From: Acidobacteriota bacterium
GTDB lineage: Bacteria > Acidobacteriota > Vicinamibacteria > Vicinamibacterales > 2-12-FULL-66-21
Length of the DNA stretch: 52,000 nt
Assembly (NCBI GenBank): GCA_003223835.1
Contig: QHWR01000074.1
Coordinates: forward strand, 82,414 to 134,413
Direction of reading: 5' to 3'
The notes under the pieces are model-generated. The model was not told the origin of the DNA, did not search any database, and saw nothing but the letters and a program-made list of their open reading frames with translations. Below, one piece after another: positions 37,082 through 47,390 of this stretch (position 1 is its first letter; each line of letters begins with the position of its first letter). Made by a program: the position numbers and the translations under genes.

Positions 37082-37692
37082 GCAGGCGCTTCTCCTGTCT
37101 CCTGTCTTCTGTCTCCTGCTCCTGTCTTCTGTTCATGGCCTGCCGTCAGGACATGCACAACCAGCCGAAGTACATCCCGCTGCGCGAGAGCGAGTTCTTC
37201 GCGGACGGTTCGAGCGCGCGGCCGCTCGTCGAGGATACCGTTGCGCGCGGCACCCTCCAGGACGACTCGGCGTTCTACACGGGCAAGAGCGGCACGCAGG
37301 AGCTGGACACGCTGCCGTTGCCGCTGACGAAGGAACTGCTCGACCGCGGCGAGGCGCGCTACAACATCTTCTGCGCCCCGTGCCACGACCGGCGCGGCAA
37401 CGGCGTCGGCATGATCGTCCACCGCGGCTACCGCCAGCCGCCGTCGTACCACATCGACCGGCTGCGGCAGGTCCCGATCGGGCATTTCTTCGACGTCATC
37501 ACCAACGGGTTCGGCGCGATGCCCGACTATCGCGCGCAGATCCCGCCGCGCGATCGCTGGGCGATCGCGGCCTACATCCGCGCGCTGCAGCTCAGCCAGC
37601 ACGCGTCGGCCGCCGATATTCCCGCGCCGGAGCGCGACAAGCTCTCGCAAACGTCGGCGCCGCCGCAGGGAACGGAGAAGCGCGAACACTGA
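37054..37692 (+). CDS. actE: Alternative complex III subunit ActE, monoheme cytochrome c (lipoprotein)
   Basis: ...CLLFMACRQDMHNQPKYIPLRESEFFADGSSARPLVEDTVARGTL...YNIFCAPCHDRRGNGVGMIVHRGYRQPPSYH. Start uncertain. Confidence 0.88.
   Translation: MTTMTKRSSRRRFSCLLSSVSCSCLLFMACRQDMHNQPKYIPLRESEFFADGSSARPLVEDTVARGTLQDDSAFYTGKSGTQELDTLPLPLTKELLDRGEARYNIFCAPCHDRRGNGVGMIVHRGYRQPPSYHIDRLRQVPIGHFFDVITNGFGAMPDYRAQIPPRDRWAIAAYIRALQLSQHASAADIPAPERDKLSQTSAPPQGTEKREH
37090..37133. repeat. Heptanucleotide repeat (TCTCCTG/TCTTCTG) coding the ActE signal peptide
   Basis: ttctcctgtctcctgtcttctgtctcctgctcctgtcttctgtt. Confidence 0.85.
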
Positions 37693-38822
37693 TGGCCACA
37701 CAGGGTTTGACGACTGACCTTCCGGTCCTCGGACGGCTGCGGCGGCAGGGGCTCATGGTCGGGGCCGCGGGACTCATCCTCGGGGCGATCGGCGCCTTCG
37801 CGCAGCCGGATCAATTCATGCCGGCGTGGCTGATCGGCTTCACGTTCTGCCTGGGCCTGTCGCTCGGCTGCCTCGCGATGCTGATGATTCAGCACATGTC
37901 CGGCGGCAGGTGGGGGCTCGTCGCGCGCCGCGTATTCGAGGCCGGCAGCCGTCTGCTGCCGTATTGCCTGCTGCTCTACATCCCGATCGGGGTGATGTTG
38001 CCGAAGCTCTACATCTGGGCGCGCCCGGCCGCGGTGCAGGCGGACCACATCCTTGTCTTGAAGCAGCCCTATCTGAACGTCCCGTTCGCGCTGGTCCGCG
38101 CCGCGATCTATTTCGGGGTCTGGATCTTCTGCATGTGGCACCTGAACCGCTGGTCCGTCCGCCAGGATCGCGGCGAGGTCGCCGTCACGCCCGCCGACAT
38201 GCGCCGGTTCCGCGTCATCAGCGCACCGGGGCTGCTCGCCTACGTGATCCTGATGACGTTCGCCTCCGTCGACTGGCTGATGTCGCTCGACCCGCGTTGG
38301 TACTCGACGATTTTCGGCTTCATCGTGGTCGTCGGGCAGGGCCTGGCGGCGCTCTCGCTCGCCGCCGTGTCTCTGGCGCTGCTGGCGCCGTACGACCCGC
38401 TGGCTCGCTATCTGAAGCCGGTGCACGTGCACGACATCGGCAAGCTCACGCTCGCGTTCGTGATGTTGTGGGCCTACATGTCGTTCTCGCAGTTCCTGAT
38501 CATCTGGGCGGGCAACCTGCCCGAGGAAATCCCGTTCTACCTGGTCCGCATGCGAAGCGGCTGGCAATACGTGAGCCTGCTCCTGGCGCTCGGCCATTTC
38601 GCCTTGCCGTTCTGTCTGCTCCTCTCGCGCGATCTGAAGCGGCATCCGCGGCTGCTCGCGCGCGTCGCGCTGTTCATCCTCGCGATGCGTCTGCTCGATT
38701 TGATCTGGATCGTGGCGCCCAATTTCAATCAGAACGGCTTCCCGATCCACTGGATGGACGTGTCGATCCCCGTCGGCCTCGCCGGCGTCTGGGTGTTCCT
38801 GTTCGCCGCCGCCGGGCACTGA
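37692..38822 (+). CDS. actF: Alternative complex III subunit ActF (NrfD-like)
   Basis: Polytopic protein ...SVDWLMSLDPRWYSTIFGFIVVVGQGLAALSLA...FNQNGFPIHWMDVSIPVGLAGVW. Confidence 0.9.
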   Translation: MATQGLTTDLPVLGRLRRQGLMVGAAGLILGAIGAFAQPDQFMPAWLIGFTFCLGLSLGCLAMLMIQHMSGGRWGLVARRVFEAGSRLLPYCLLLYIPIGVMLPKLYIWARPAAVQADHILVLKQPYLNVPFALVRAAIYFGVWIFCMWHLNRWSVRQDRGEVAVTPADMRRFRVISAPGLLAYVILMTFASVDWLMSLDPRWYSTIFGFIVVVGQGLAALSLAAVSLALLAPYDPLARYLKPVHVHDIGKLTLAFVMLWAYMSFSQFLIIWAGNLPEEIPFYLVRMRSGWQYVSLLLALGHFALPFCLLLSRDLKRHPRLLARVALFILAMRLLDLIWIVAPNFNQNGFPIHWMDVSIPVGLAGVWVFLFAAAGH

Positions 38823-38898
38823 AGGGGCGACGCACCCGCACGGCAGCCTCCACAACCCCGACGTCGCGCACGAGTCGAGCGACATCAACGTTCGCGGC

Positions 38899-39372
38899 GT
38901 GATCTGGTTTCTGGTCACGCTCGTCGTCGTCGCCGCCCTCGTGTACGTCTCGATGTGGGCGATGATGCGCGTGCTCGACAAGATCGAGGCGCGCAACGAC
39001 CCGCAGGTGTCGCCGCTCGCGGCCCCCGCCGGCGAGCTGCCGCCAGAGCCGCGCCTGCAGACGACGCCATGGGCGGATCTGCGCGTCTTCCGCGCCGCCG
39101 AGGACAAGGCGCTCTCGAGCTACGGGTGGATCGATCAGAAGAACGGGGTCGCCTACATGCCGATCGAGAAGGCGAAGGAGCTGCTCCTGCAGCGCGGCCT
39201 GCCGGCGCGCGCGAGCGCGGACGTCATGGAAGGGACGTACGTCGCGTCGAGCGGCGAGTCGGACGGCGGCCGCAGCATTCCAGCCGGACAACCGGATCAG
39301 TCGTCGGCCGTCGCCGCGAAGCCGGCGCCGCCATCGACACCGCCGGCGGCGGCGAAGAAAGGAGGGCTTTAG
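38899..39372 (+). CDS. Single-TM accessory protein of the ACIII/cox operon; N-terminus may extend upstream
   Basis: VIWFLVTLVVVAALVYVSMWAMMRVLDKIEARNDPQVSPLAAPAGELPPEPRLQTTPWADLRVFRAAEDKALSSYGWIDQKNGVAYMPIEKAKELLLQRGLPAR. Upstream in-frame sequence THPHGSLHNPDVAHESSDINVRG has no obvious start. Confidence 0.75.
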   Translation: MIWFLVTLVVVAALVYVSMWAMMRVLDKIEARNDPQVSPLAAPAGELPPEPRLQTTPWADLRVFRAAEDKALSSYGWIDQKNGVAYMPIEKAKELLLQRGLPARASADVMEGTYVASSGESDGGRSIPAGQPDQSSAVAAKPAPPSTPPAAAKKGGL

Positions 39373-39416
39373 GCTTTGGGCTCGAAGCCCAAAGCCCCAA
39401 AGCCTGAAGCCAGAAC
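39366..39416. repeat. STRR-like hairpin (ggctttgggc-tcgaa-gcccaaagcc) with further AAAGCC(C) units
   Basis: ctttaggctttgggctcgaagcccaaagccccaaagcctgaagccagaac. Confidence 0.8.
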
Positions 39417-39418
39417 AC

Positions 39419-40282
39419 ATGCAGATGTCCAGCAAGACCGCGGCAGCCGCAACGCTGCTGGCCGTGTTGATGACGCCCACGCTGGCGCGCGCCCAGGCGA
39501 TGGGCGCCGAGCCGCCGGAGCTGAATCCGTCGACCAAGAAGCCGCGGATTCTCGAGCAAGTCGGCGTCGATCAGCGGATCGGCCATCAGGTGCCGCCGGA
39601 CCTGAGGTTCCGCGACGAGACGGGGCGGGACGTCAGGATCGGCGACTACTTCGGCCGGCGGCCGGTCGTCCTCGCGCTCGCGTACTACAACTGCCCGATG
39701 CTGTGCACCCAGGTCCTCAACGGAATCGTGGGGACGCTGAAAACACTGGCGTTCCAGCCGGGGCGCGACTACGAGGTCGTCGTCGTCAGCATCGACCCGC
39801 GGGAGGGACCGAGGCTGGCGGCCGAAAAGAAAGCGACGTACGTGAAACATTTCGACCGCCGCGAGACGGCGCCCGCGTGGCACTTCCTCACCGGGAAGGA
39901 CGAGCACATCCACGCGCTGGCCGCGGCCGTCGGGTTCCGTTACCAGTACGACCAGAACATCGATCAGTTCGCGCACGCCGCGGTCTTCGAGATTCTGACG
40001 CCGGCCGGCGTCGTGTCGCACTACTTCTACGGGATCGAATTCGCGCCGCGCGACGTGAAGTTCGCGTTGATCCAGTCGTCGGGCAACACGCTCGGCAGCG
40101 CCGTGGACCAGGTGCTGCTGCTCTGCTACCACTACGATCCGGCGAGCGGCAAGTACGGCGCGAGCATCATCAACGCGGTGCGCGCGGGCGGGATCCTGCT
40201 CATCGCGGCGTTCGGCACGTTCCTGTTCGTGAACCTGCGGCGCGAGCGCGCGCAGGCGCGCCACATCGAGGGCCGTCTCTAG
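39419..40282 (+). CDS. SCO1/SenC family copper chaperone
   Basis: RPVVLALAYYNCPMLCTQVLNGIVGTLKTLAFQPGRDYEVVVVSIDPRE (CPMLC). Confidence 0.9.
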   Translation: MQMSSKTAAAATLLAVLMTPTLARAQAMGAEPPELNPSTKKPRILEQVGVDQRIGHQVPPDLRFRDETGRDVRIGDYFGRRPVVLALAYYNCPMLCTQVLNGIVGTLKTLAFQPGRDYEVVVVSIDPREGPRLAAEKKATYVKHFDRRETAPAWHFLTGKDEHIHALAAAVGFRYQYDQNIDQFAHAAVFEILTPAGVVSHYFYGIEFAPRDVKFALIQSSGNTLGSAVDQVLLLCYHYDPASGKYGASIINAVRAGGILLIAAFGTFLFVNLRRERAQARHIEGRL

Positions 40283-40285
40283 ACG

Positions 40286-41313
40286 ATGTTCGAGAATCTT
40301 CCGCTCTTTCCGGAGCAGGCGTCGGAGCAGGCCGCGCAGGTCGACGCGCTGTTTTTCTTCCTCGTCGCCGTCTCCGCCTTTTTCGCGATTCTGATCGCGA
40401 TGATGGTCGCGGTGTTCGCGGTGAAGTTCCACCGGCGGCGGCAGGACGAGGTCGGCGACGCGATCCACGGGTCGATTCCGCTCGAGCTGTTCTGGACCTT
40501 CATCCCGCTCGGCATCACGATGGTGATGTTCGTGTGGGGCGCGTGGCTCTTCTTCCATCTGACCCGAGCGCCCAAAGGGGCGATGGAGGTCTACGTCGTC
40601 GGGAAGCAGTGGATGTGGAAGGTCGAGCACATGGACGGGCAGCGCGAGATCAACGAGCTGCACGTGCCCGTCGGCCGGCCGGTGAAGTTGATCATGGGGT
40701 CCGAGGACGTGATCCACAGCTTCTTCATTCCTGCGTTCCGGGTGAAAGCGGACGTCATCCCCGGGCGCTACAACACGATGTGGTTCACGGCGAACGCCCC
40801 GGGGCGGTATCACATCTTCTGCACGCAGTACTGCGGCACGAAGCACGCCGCGATGATCGGGTGGGTGACGGCCATGGAGCCCGCCGGCTACCAGGCGTGG
40901 CGGAGCGGCGGCGGCGCGACGGGCGGTCCCGTCGAAAACGGTGCAAAGCTCTTTCAGGACCTGGCGTGCAACACGTGCCACAAGGAGGACGGGTCGGGGC
41001 GCGGTCCCGTGCTGAAAGGACTCTTCGGAAAAGAGGTGCAGCTCTCGAGCGGGCAGACCATCACCGTCGACGAAGCCTACGTGCGCGAGTCGATCCTGAA
41101 TCCACAGGCGAAGGTGGCCGCGGGGTTCCAGCCGATCATGCCGACGTTCCAGGGGCTCGTCAGTGAAGAGCAGGTCCTGCAGCTGATCGCGTACGTGAAG
41201 TCGCTCAGCGGTGAAGGAAGCGCGGCGCCCGGCACGTCGGCGACGCAGGCCCCGTCGCCGGCCGGCGGCGCGCAGCCGCCCGCGCCTCCGGCGAAGAAAT
41301 CCGGGATGAACTG

Positions 41314-41314
<1 letters not shown>
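40286..41314 (+). CDS. coxB: Cytochrome c oxidase subunit II with C-terminal cytochrome c domain
   Basis: [58 protein letters not shown] (CuA); [11 protein letters not shown] heme site. Confidence 0.94.
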
Positions 41315-42925
<1,611 letters not shown>

Positions 42926-42933
<8 letters not shown>

Positions 42934-43633
42934 CGGACACGCGCACGCGGCGCCGCTCGACGCGCACGGCCACCCGCACGAGCCCGCGCACCCGAAGCTG
43001 CAGCATCACTTCGACGACATGGGCCAGCGGGCCGAGGCGTCGACGCTCGGCATGTGGGTGTTCCTCGTCACCGAGATCCTGTTCTTCGGCGGGCTGTTCA
43101 TGTGCTACCTGGTGTACCGGTGGAAATCGCCGTCCGGATTCCAGGAGGCGAGCTTCGAGCTCAACCGCGTGTGGGGCGCGACGAACACCGCCGTCCTCAT
43201 CATCAGCTCGCTGACGATGGCGCTCGCGGTGCGCGCGGCGCAGACGAGCGCGAAGCGCGGGACGCAGGTCTTCTTCCTCGGGCTGACGATGTTCTTCGGG
43301 CTCGTGTTCCTCGGAATCAAGGCGATCGAATACACGGACAAGTTCGTGCACCATCACGTGCCGGGCCCGCATTTCCACTGGGACGGCCAGTACCCGAAGC
43401 CGGCGGAGCAGTTCTACTCGCTCTATTTCGCGATGACCGGTCTTCACGCGGTCCACATGATCGTGGGCGTCGGAATCATGGCGGTCATCACCTGGATGGC
43501 GTGGCGCGAAACGTTCGACGAGGACTACTACACCCCGGTCGAAGTCGCAGGGCTGTACTGGCACTTCGTGGACATCGTGTGGATTTTCCTGTTCCCGCTG
43601 CTGTATCTCATCGGAGGCCATTTCAAGGGGTAG
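42926..43633 (+). CDS. coxC: Cytochrome c oxidase subunit III
   Basis: ...[26 protein letters not shown]...[21 protein letters not shown]...[24 protein letters not shown]. Confidence 0.93.
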
Positions 43634-43659
43634 CGCTGGGAACCTGGGGTTTTTGGATC

Positions 43660-43962
43660 ATGACGGAGCATCACATCGCGCCGCGGGGCATGTATTACGT
43701 CGTCTTTCTCGCCCTCATCATCGGTACGGGACTCACCGTCGCCGCCGCCGAGGTGGACCTCGGCGCCCTCAACAACGTTCTCATGCTGGCGATTGCGTGC
43801 GCGAAGGCGCTGCTCGTCATCCTCTTCTTCATGCACCTGCGATGGGGCACCCGCCTGACGTGGGTCGTGGTCGGCTCGGGGTTCTTCTGGCTGTTGATCA
43901 TGTTCAGCCTGACGATGAGCGACTACATGAGCCGCGGCTGGGTGGAAGGGACACTGCGCTGA
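43660..43962 (+). CDS. Cytochrome c oxidase subunit IV-like (prokaryotic COX4 / CyoD type)
   Basis: MTEHHIAPRGMYYVVFLALIIGTGLTVAAAEVDLGALNNVLMLAIACAKALLVILFFMHLRWGTRLTWVVVGSGFFWLLIMFSLTMSDY. Confidence 0.88.
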   Translation: MTEHHIAPRGMYYVVFLALIIGTGLTVAAAEVDLGALNNVLMLAIACAKALLVILFFMHLRWGTRLTWVVVGSGFFWLLIMFSLTMSDYMSRGWVEGTLR

Positions 43963-44039
43963 CCGCCGCTCGCCGGTTCGACGCCACCATTCGCCGGGCC
44001 CGCCGGGGACAGGACGCGCGTCTCTCGTATTGTCTATAC

Positions 44040-44115
44040 TGAGTGCTGCGGAAGGTTCCGGGTATCCCCTATCCCTTCCGTCTTCATTCAGCCATCAGCG
44101 CTCAGCACTCAGCCA
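44040..44115. repeat. Heptanucleotide repeat TCAGCAC/TCAGCCA with inverted arm
   Basis: ctgagtgctg at 44040 is inverted relative to cagcactcag at 44104; tcagcca-tcagcgc-tcagcac-tcagcca at 44088-44115. Confidence 0.85.
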
Positions 44116-44120
44116 TTGGT

Positions 44121-45350
44121 ATGTCGGATCTCAAAACAGATCTCGCGGCGTTGCGCATCGATCAGACCGCCCGGGCCGGGGGCGGCTCGCGGAAGGGCCT
44201 CTGGATCACGCTGGTCCTGATCGTCCTCGCGGTCGCCGGCGCGGGACTCTACTGGACGATGGGGGCGCAGGCGGCGCCGGTGAAGACGGCCATGGTGACC
44301 ACCGTCACGGGCGGCGCGGTCGCGCCGGGCGCCGTGCTCAACGCGTCCGGGTACGTGACGGCGCGGCGCCGCGCGACGGTGTCGTCCAAGGTGACCGGCA
44401 AGGTCCTCGAGGTGTCGGTCGAGGAAGGACACCCGGTGAAACAGGGACAGGTGCTCGCGCGGCTCGACGACGCGCAGGCGCGCGCGGCGCTCGCGTTCGC
44501 GGAGGCGCAGCTCGGCGCGTCGCAGAAAGTCGCCGCCGAGGATCAGGCCAAGCTGCGCGAAGCGCAGCTGCATCTGGGCCGGCTGCAACAGCTCGTCAAG
44601 GACAACGTCGTGGGCAAGGCCGAGCTCGATACAGCGGAAGCGAATGTCGAGGCGCTGAAGGCGCGGATTGCGCTCGAGCAGCAGCAGGTCCAGGTCTCCG
44701 AGCGCCAGGTCGATCTGCGCCGCACCGATCTGACCGACACGATCGTGCGAGCGCCGTTCAGCGGGATCGCGATCTCGAAGGACGCGCAACCGGGCGAGAT
44801 GATTTCTCCGGTGTCGGCCGGCGGCGGCTTCACGCGGACCGGCATCTGCACGATCGTCGACATGGCGTCGCTCGAGATCGAAGTGGACGTGAACGAGAGC
44901 TACATCAACCGCGTGCGGCCCGCGCAGAAAGTCGAAGCGGTGCTCGACGCCTATCCGGACTGGCGGATCCCGGCGCACGTGATCGCGGTCGTGCCGTCGG
45001 CCGACCGCCAGAAGGCGACCGTCAAGGTCCGGATCGGGTTCGATGGGCTCGACGATCGCATCCTCCCCGACATGGGGGTCAAGGTGTCGTTCCTCGGCGA
45101 CGAGCGCCCGCGCGACGCGTCCGTGCCGGGACGGCGCGTGCTGATGCCGAAGGCCGCCGTCCGCCACGTCGACGGCAAGTCGATCGTCTTCGTCGTGCAC
45201 GAGGACCGGGTCGAGCGGCGCGCGGTGCGCGTCGGCGTCGAGGACGGCGACAAGGTCGAAGTGCTGTCGGGACTCTCGGCGGGCGACCGCGTCGTGACGG
45301 ACGGCCCCGCGTCGCTCAAGGACGGCGACAGGGTCAAGGTGCAGGCGTAA
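44121..45350 (+). CDS. Efflux RND/ABC periplasmic adaptor subunit (HlyD/MacA-like)
   Basis: MSDLKTDLAALRIDQT...VSSKVTGKVLEVSVEEGHPVKQGQVLARLDDAQARAALAFAEAQLG... Confidence 0.9.
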   Translation: MSDLKTDLAALRIDQTARAGGGSRKGLWITLVLIVLAVAGAGLYWTMGAQAAPVKTAMVTTVTGGAVAPGAVLNASGYVTARRRATVSSKVTGKVLEVSVEEGHPVKQGQVLARLDDAQARAALAFAEAQLGASQKVAAEDQAKLREAQLHLGRLQQLVKDNVVGKAELDTAEANVEALKARIALEQQQVQVSERQVDLRRTDLTDTIVRAPFSGIAISKDAQPGEMISPVSAGGGFTRTGICTIVDMASLEIEVDVNESYINRVRPAQKVEAVLDAYPDWRIPAHVIAVVPSADRQKATVKVRIGFDGLDDRILPDMGVKVSFLGDERPRDASVPGRRVLMPKAAVRHVDGKSIVFVVHEDRVERRAVRVGVEDGDKVEVLSGLSAGDRVVTDGPASLKDGDRVKVQA

Positions 45351-45373
45351 CTGGCTCAAGTCGGAGAGACAAC

Positions 45374-46069
45374 ATGGCGAATGCGTTGGTGACGGTCCGG
45401 AATCTTCACAAGGTATTCTTCCGCGGCGGCGAACGGATCGACGTGCTGCAGGGGGCCAACCTCGACATCCCGCAGGGGGACTTCCTCGCGCTGATGGGAC
45501 CGTCGGGCTCGGGCAAGACCACCCTGCTGAACCTGATCGGCGGCCTCGATACGCCGACGGAGGGCACCGTGGACGTCGGCGGGGACCGCATCGACAAGAT
45601 GGCGGGCAGCCGTCTCTCGGCGTGGCGCGCGCGTCACATCGGCTTCGTGTTCCAGCTGTACAACCTGCTGCCCGTGCTGACGGCGGCGCGCAACGTCGAG
45701 CTGCCGCTGCTGCTCACCAAGCTGTCGAAGGCGGAGCGGCGGAAGCGCGTGGACGTCGCGTTGTCGGTGGTCGGCCTCGCCGAGCGGGCGCATCACTATC
45801 CGCGTCAGCTCTCCGGCGGTCAGGAGCAGCGCGTCGGCATCGCGCGCGCGATCGTGACGGATCCGACGCTGCTGCTCTGCGACGAGCCGACGGGCGACCT
45901 CGATCGCAAGGCGGGCGACGAGATCCTCGACCTGCTGCAGGCGCTCAACCGCGACCAGGGCAAAACGATCGTGATGGTGACGCACGATCCGCACGCGGCG
46001 GCGCGCGCGAAGCGGACGCTGCATCTCGACAAAGGCGTCCTCGTGACGCAGGCGGAGGCGGTCGCATGA
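45374..46069 (+). CDS. ABC transporter ATP-binding protein (LolD/MacB-like)
   Basis: ALMGPSGSGKTTLLNLIGGLDTPTEGTVDVGG...YPRQLSGGQEQRVGIARAIVTDPTLLLCDEPTGDLDRK. Confidence 0.94.
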   Translation: MANALVTVRNLHKVFFRGGERIDVLQGANLDIPQGDFLALMGPSGSGKTTLLNLIGGLDTPTEGTVDVGGDRIDKMAGSRLSAWRARHIGFVFQLYNLLPVLTAARNVELPLLLTKLSKAERRKRVDVALSVVGLAERAHHYPRQLSGGQEQRVGIARAIVTDPTLLLCDEPTGDLDRKAGDEILDLLQALNRDQGKTIVMVTHDPHAAARAKRTLHLDKGVLVTQAEAVA

Positions 46070-47232
46070 AATTCTTTCCGATCGTGTGGCGCAACCTGCT
46101 CCGGCGGAAATTCCGCACCATTTTCACCATCGGCGCCATCTTCTTCGCGTTCCTGCTGTTCGGCGTGCTGATGGCGATCCGCGCCGCCTTCAGCATGGGC
46201 GTCGACATGGCGGGACAGGGACGGCTGATGGTGATCGACAAGGTGTCGATCATCAACCCGCTGCCCGCCGCCTACGAGGGCAAGATCAGGCAGGTCGAGG
46301 GCGTGACCGACACCACGCACGCGAACTGGTTCGGCGGGTACTACCAGGACGTCAGGAACCAGTTCGCCACCTTCGCGGTCGAGCCGGCGAGCTGGCTCCG
46401 CATCTACGCGAGGGAGTTCGAGCTGCCCGAGGATCAACGGAAGGCCTGGATCGCCGACCGGACCGGCGCCATCGTCGGGGCCGACACGGCCAGGCGATAC
46501 GGGTTCAAGGTCGGACAGCGTGTCCCGATCCAGGGGACGATCTACCGCCGCCCCGACGGCGGGCCGTGGGAATTCACGATCGACGGCATCTACGACTCGA
46601 AGATCAAAGGGGCGGACAAGACGAACCTCGTGTTCAACTACCAGTTTCTGAGGGAAACCATCCCCGAGCGAAGCGGGTTCAGGGACCGCTACAACTGGTA
46701 CGTCTTCACGATCGACAACCCGGACAAGGCCCCGGAGATCGCGGCGAAGATTGACGCGCTCTTCGCCAACTCGCCGTCGGAGACGAAGACGAACACCGAG
46801 AAGGCGTTCGTCGCGGATTGGGCGAAGCAGGTCGGCGACATCGGCAAGATCATGATGTGGATCGTCGCGATGGCGATGTTCACGATCCTGCTGGTCTCCG
46901 GCAACACGATGGCGCAGGCCATCCGCGAACGGACGAACGAGCTCGCCGTCCTGAAGACGCTCGGGTTCGGCGAAGGACGCATCCTCGGCATGGTGCTGCT
47001 CGAATCGTTGGTGATCGCGATCGTCGGCGGCGGGCTCGGTCTCGCGCTGTCGTACACGATCATCACGCTGGTCGGCGACCCGACGCACGGGCTGCTGCCG
47101 GCGTTCTACTTCCCGACGCCGTCGCTTCTGGTTGGCATGGTCCTGGTCGCGGCGCTCGGGATGGCGTCCGGCCTCCTGCCGGCCTGGCAGGCGAGCCGGC
47201 TGAGGATCGTCGATGCGTTACGGAGAAACTGA
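46066..47232 (+). CDS. ABC transporter permease (FtsX/MacB-type)
   Basis: MKFFPIVWRNLLRRKFRTIFTIGAIFFAFLLFGVLMAIRAAFSMGVDMAGQGRLMV...AIRERTNELAVLKTLGFGEGRILGMVLLESLVIAIVGGGLG. Confidence 0.92.
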   Translation: MKFFPIVWRNLLRRKFRTIFTIGAIFFAFLLFGVLMAIRAAFSMGVDMAGQGRLMVIDKVSIINPLPAAYEGKIRQVEGVTDTTHANWFGGYYQDVRNQFATFAVEPASWLRIYAREFELPEDQRKAWIADRTGAIVGADTARRYGFKVGQRVPIQGTIYRRPDGGPWEFTIDGIYDSKIKGADKTNLVFNYQFLRETIPERSGFRDRYNWYVFTIDNPDKAPEIAAKIDALFANSPSETKTNTEKAFVADWAKQVGDIGKIMMWIVAMAMFTILLVSGNTMAQAIRERTNELAVLKTLGFGEGRILGMVLLESLVIAIVGGGLGLALSYTIITLVGDPTHGLLPAFYFPTPSLLVGMVLVAALGMASGLLPAWQASRLRIVDALRRN

Positions 47233-47390
47233 AAGTCCCTCGTCCCTAGTCCCTCGTCGCGGGTCCCTGGTCCCGGGTCCCTGGTCCCGGGTCCCTGGTC
47301 CGGGTTCCGCGCCACGGGGAACCTTTGGACAAGGGACAAGTGACCCGGGACAAGGGACGCGGGACCAGGGACTAGGGACGAGGGACTGAC
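47233..47390. repeat. GTCCCTG/GTCCCGG heptanucleotide element with 21-nt perfect terminal inverted repeats
   Basis: agtccctcgtccctagtccct (47234-47254) versus agggactagggacgagggact (47367-47387). Confidence 0.93.
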
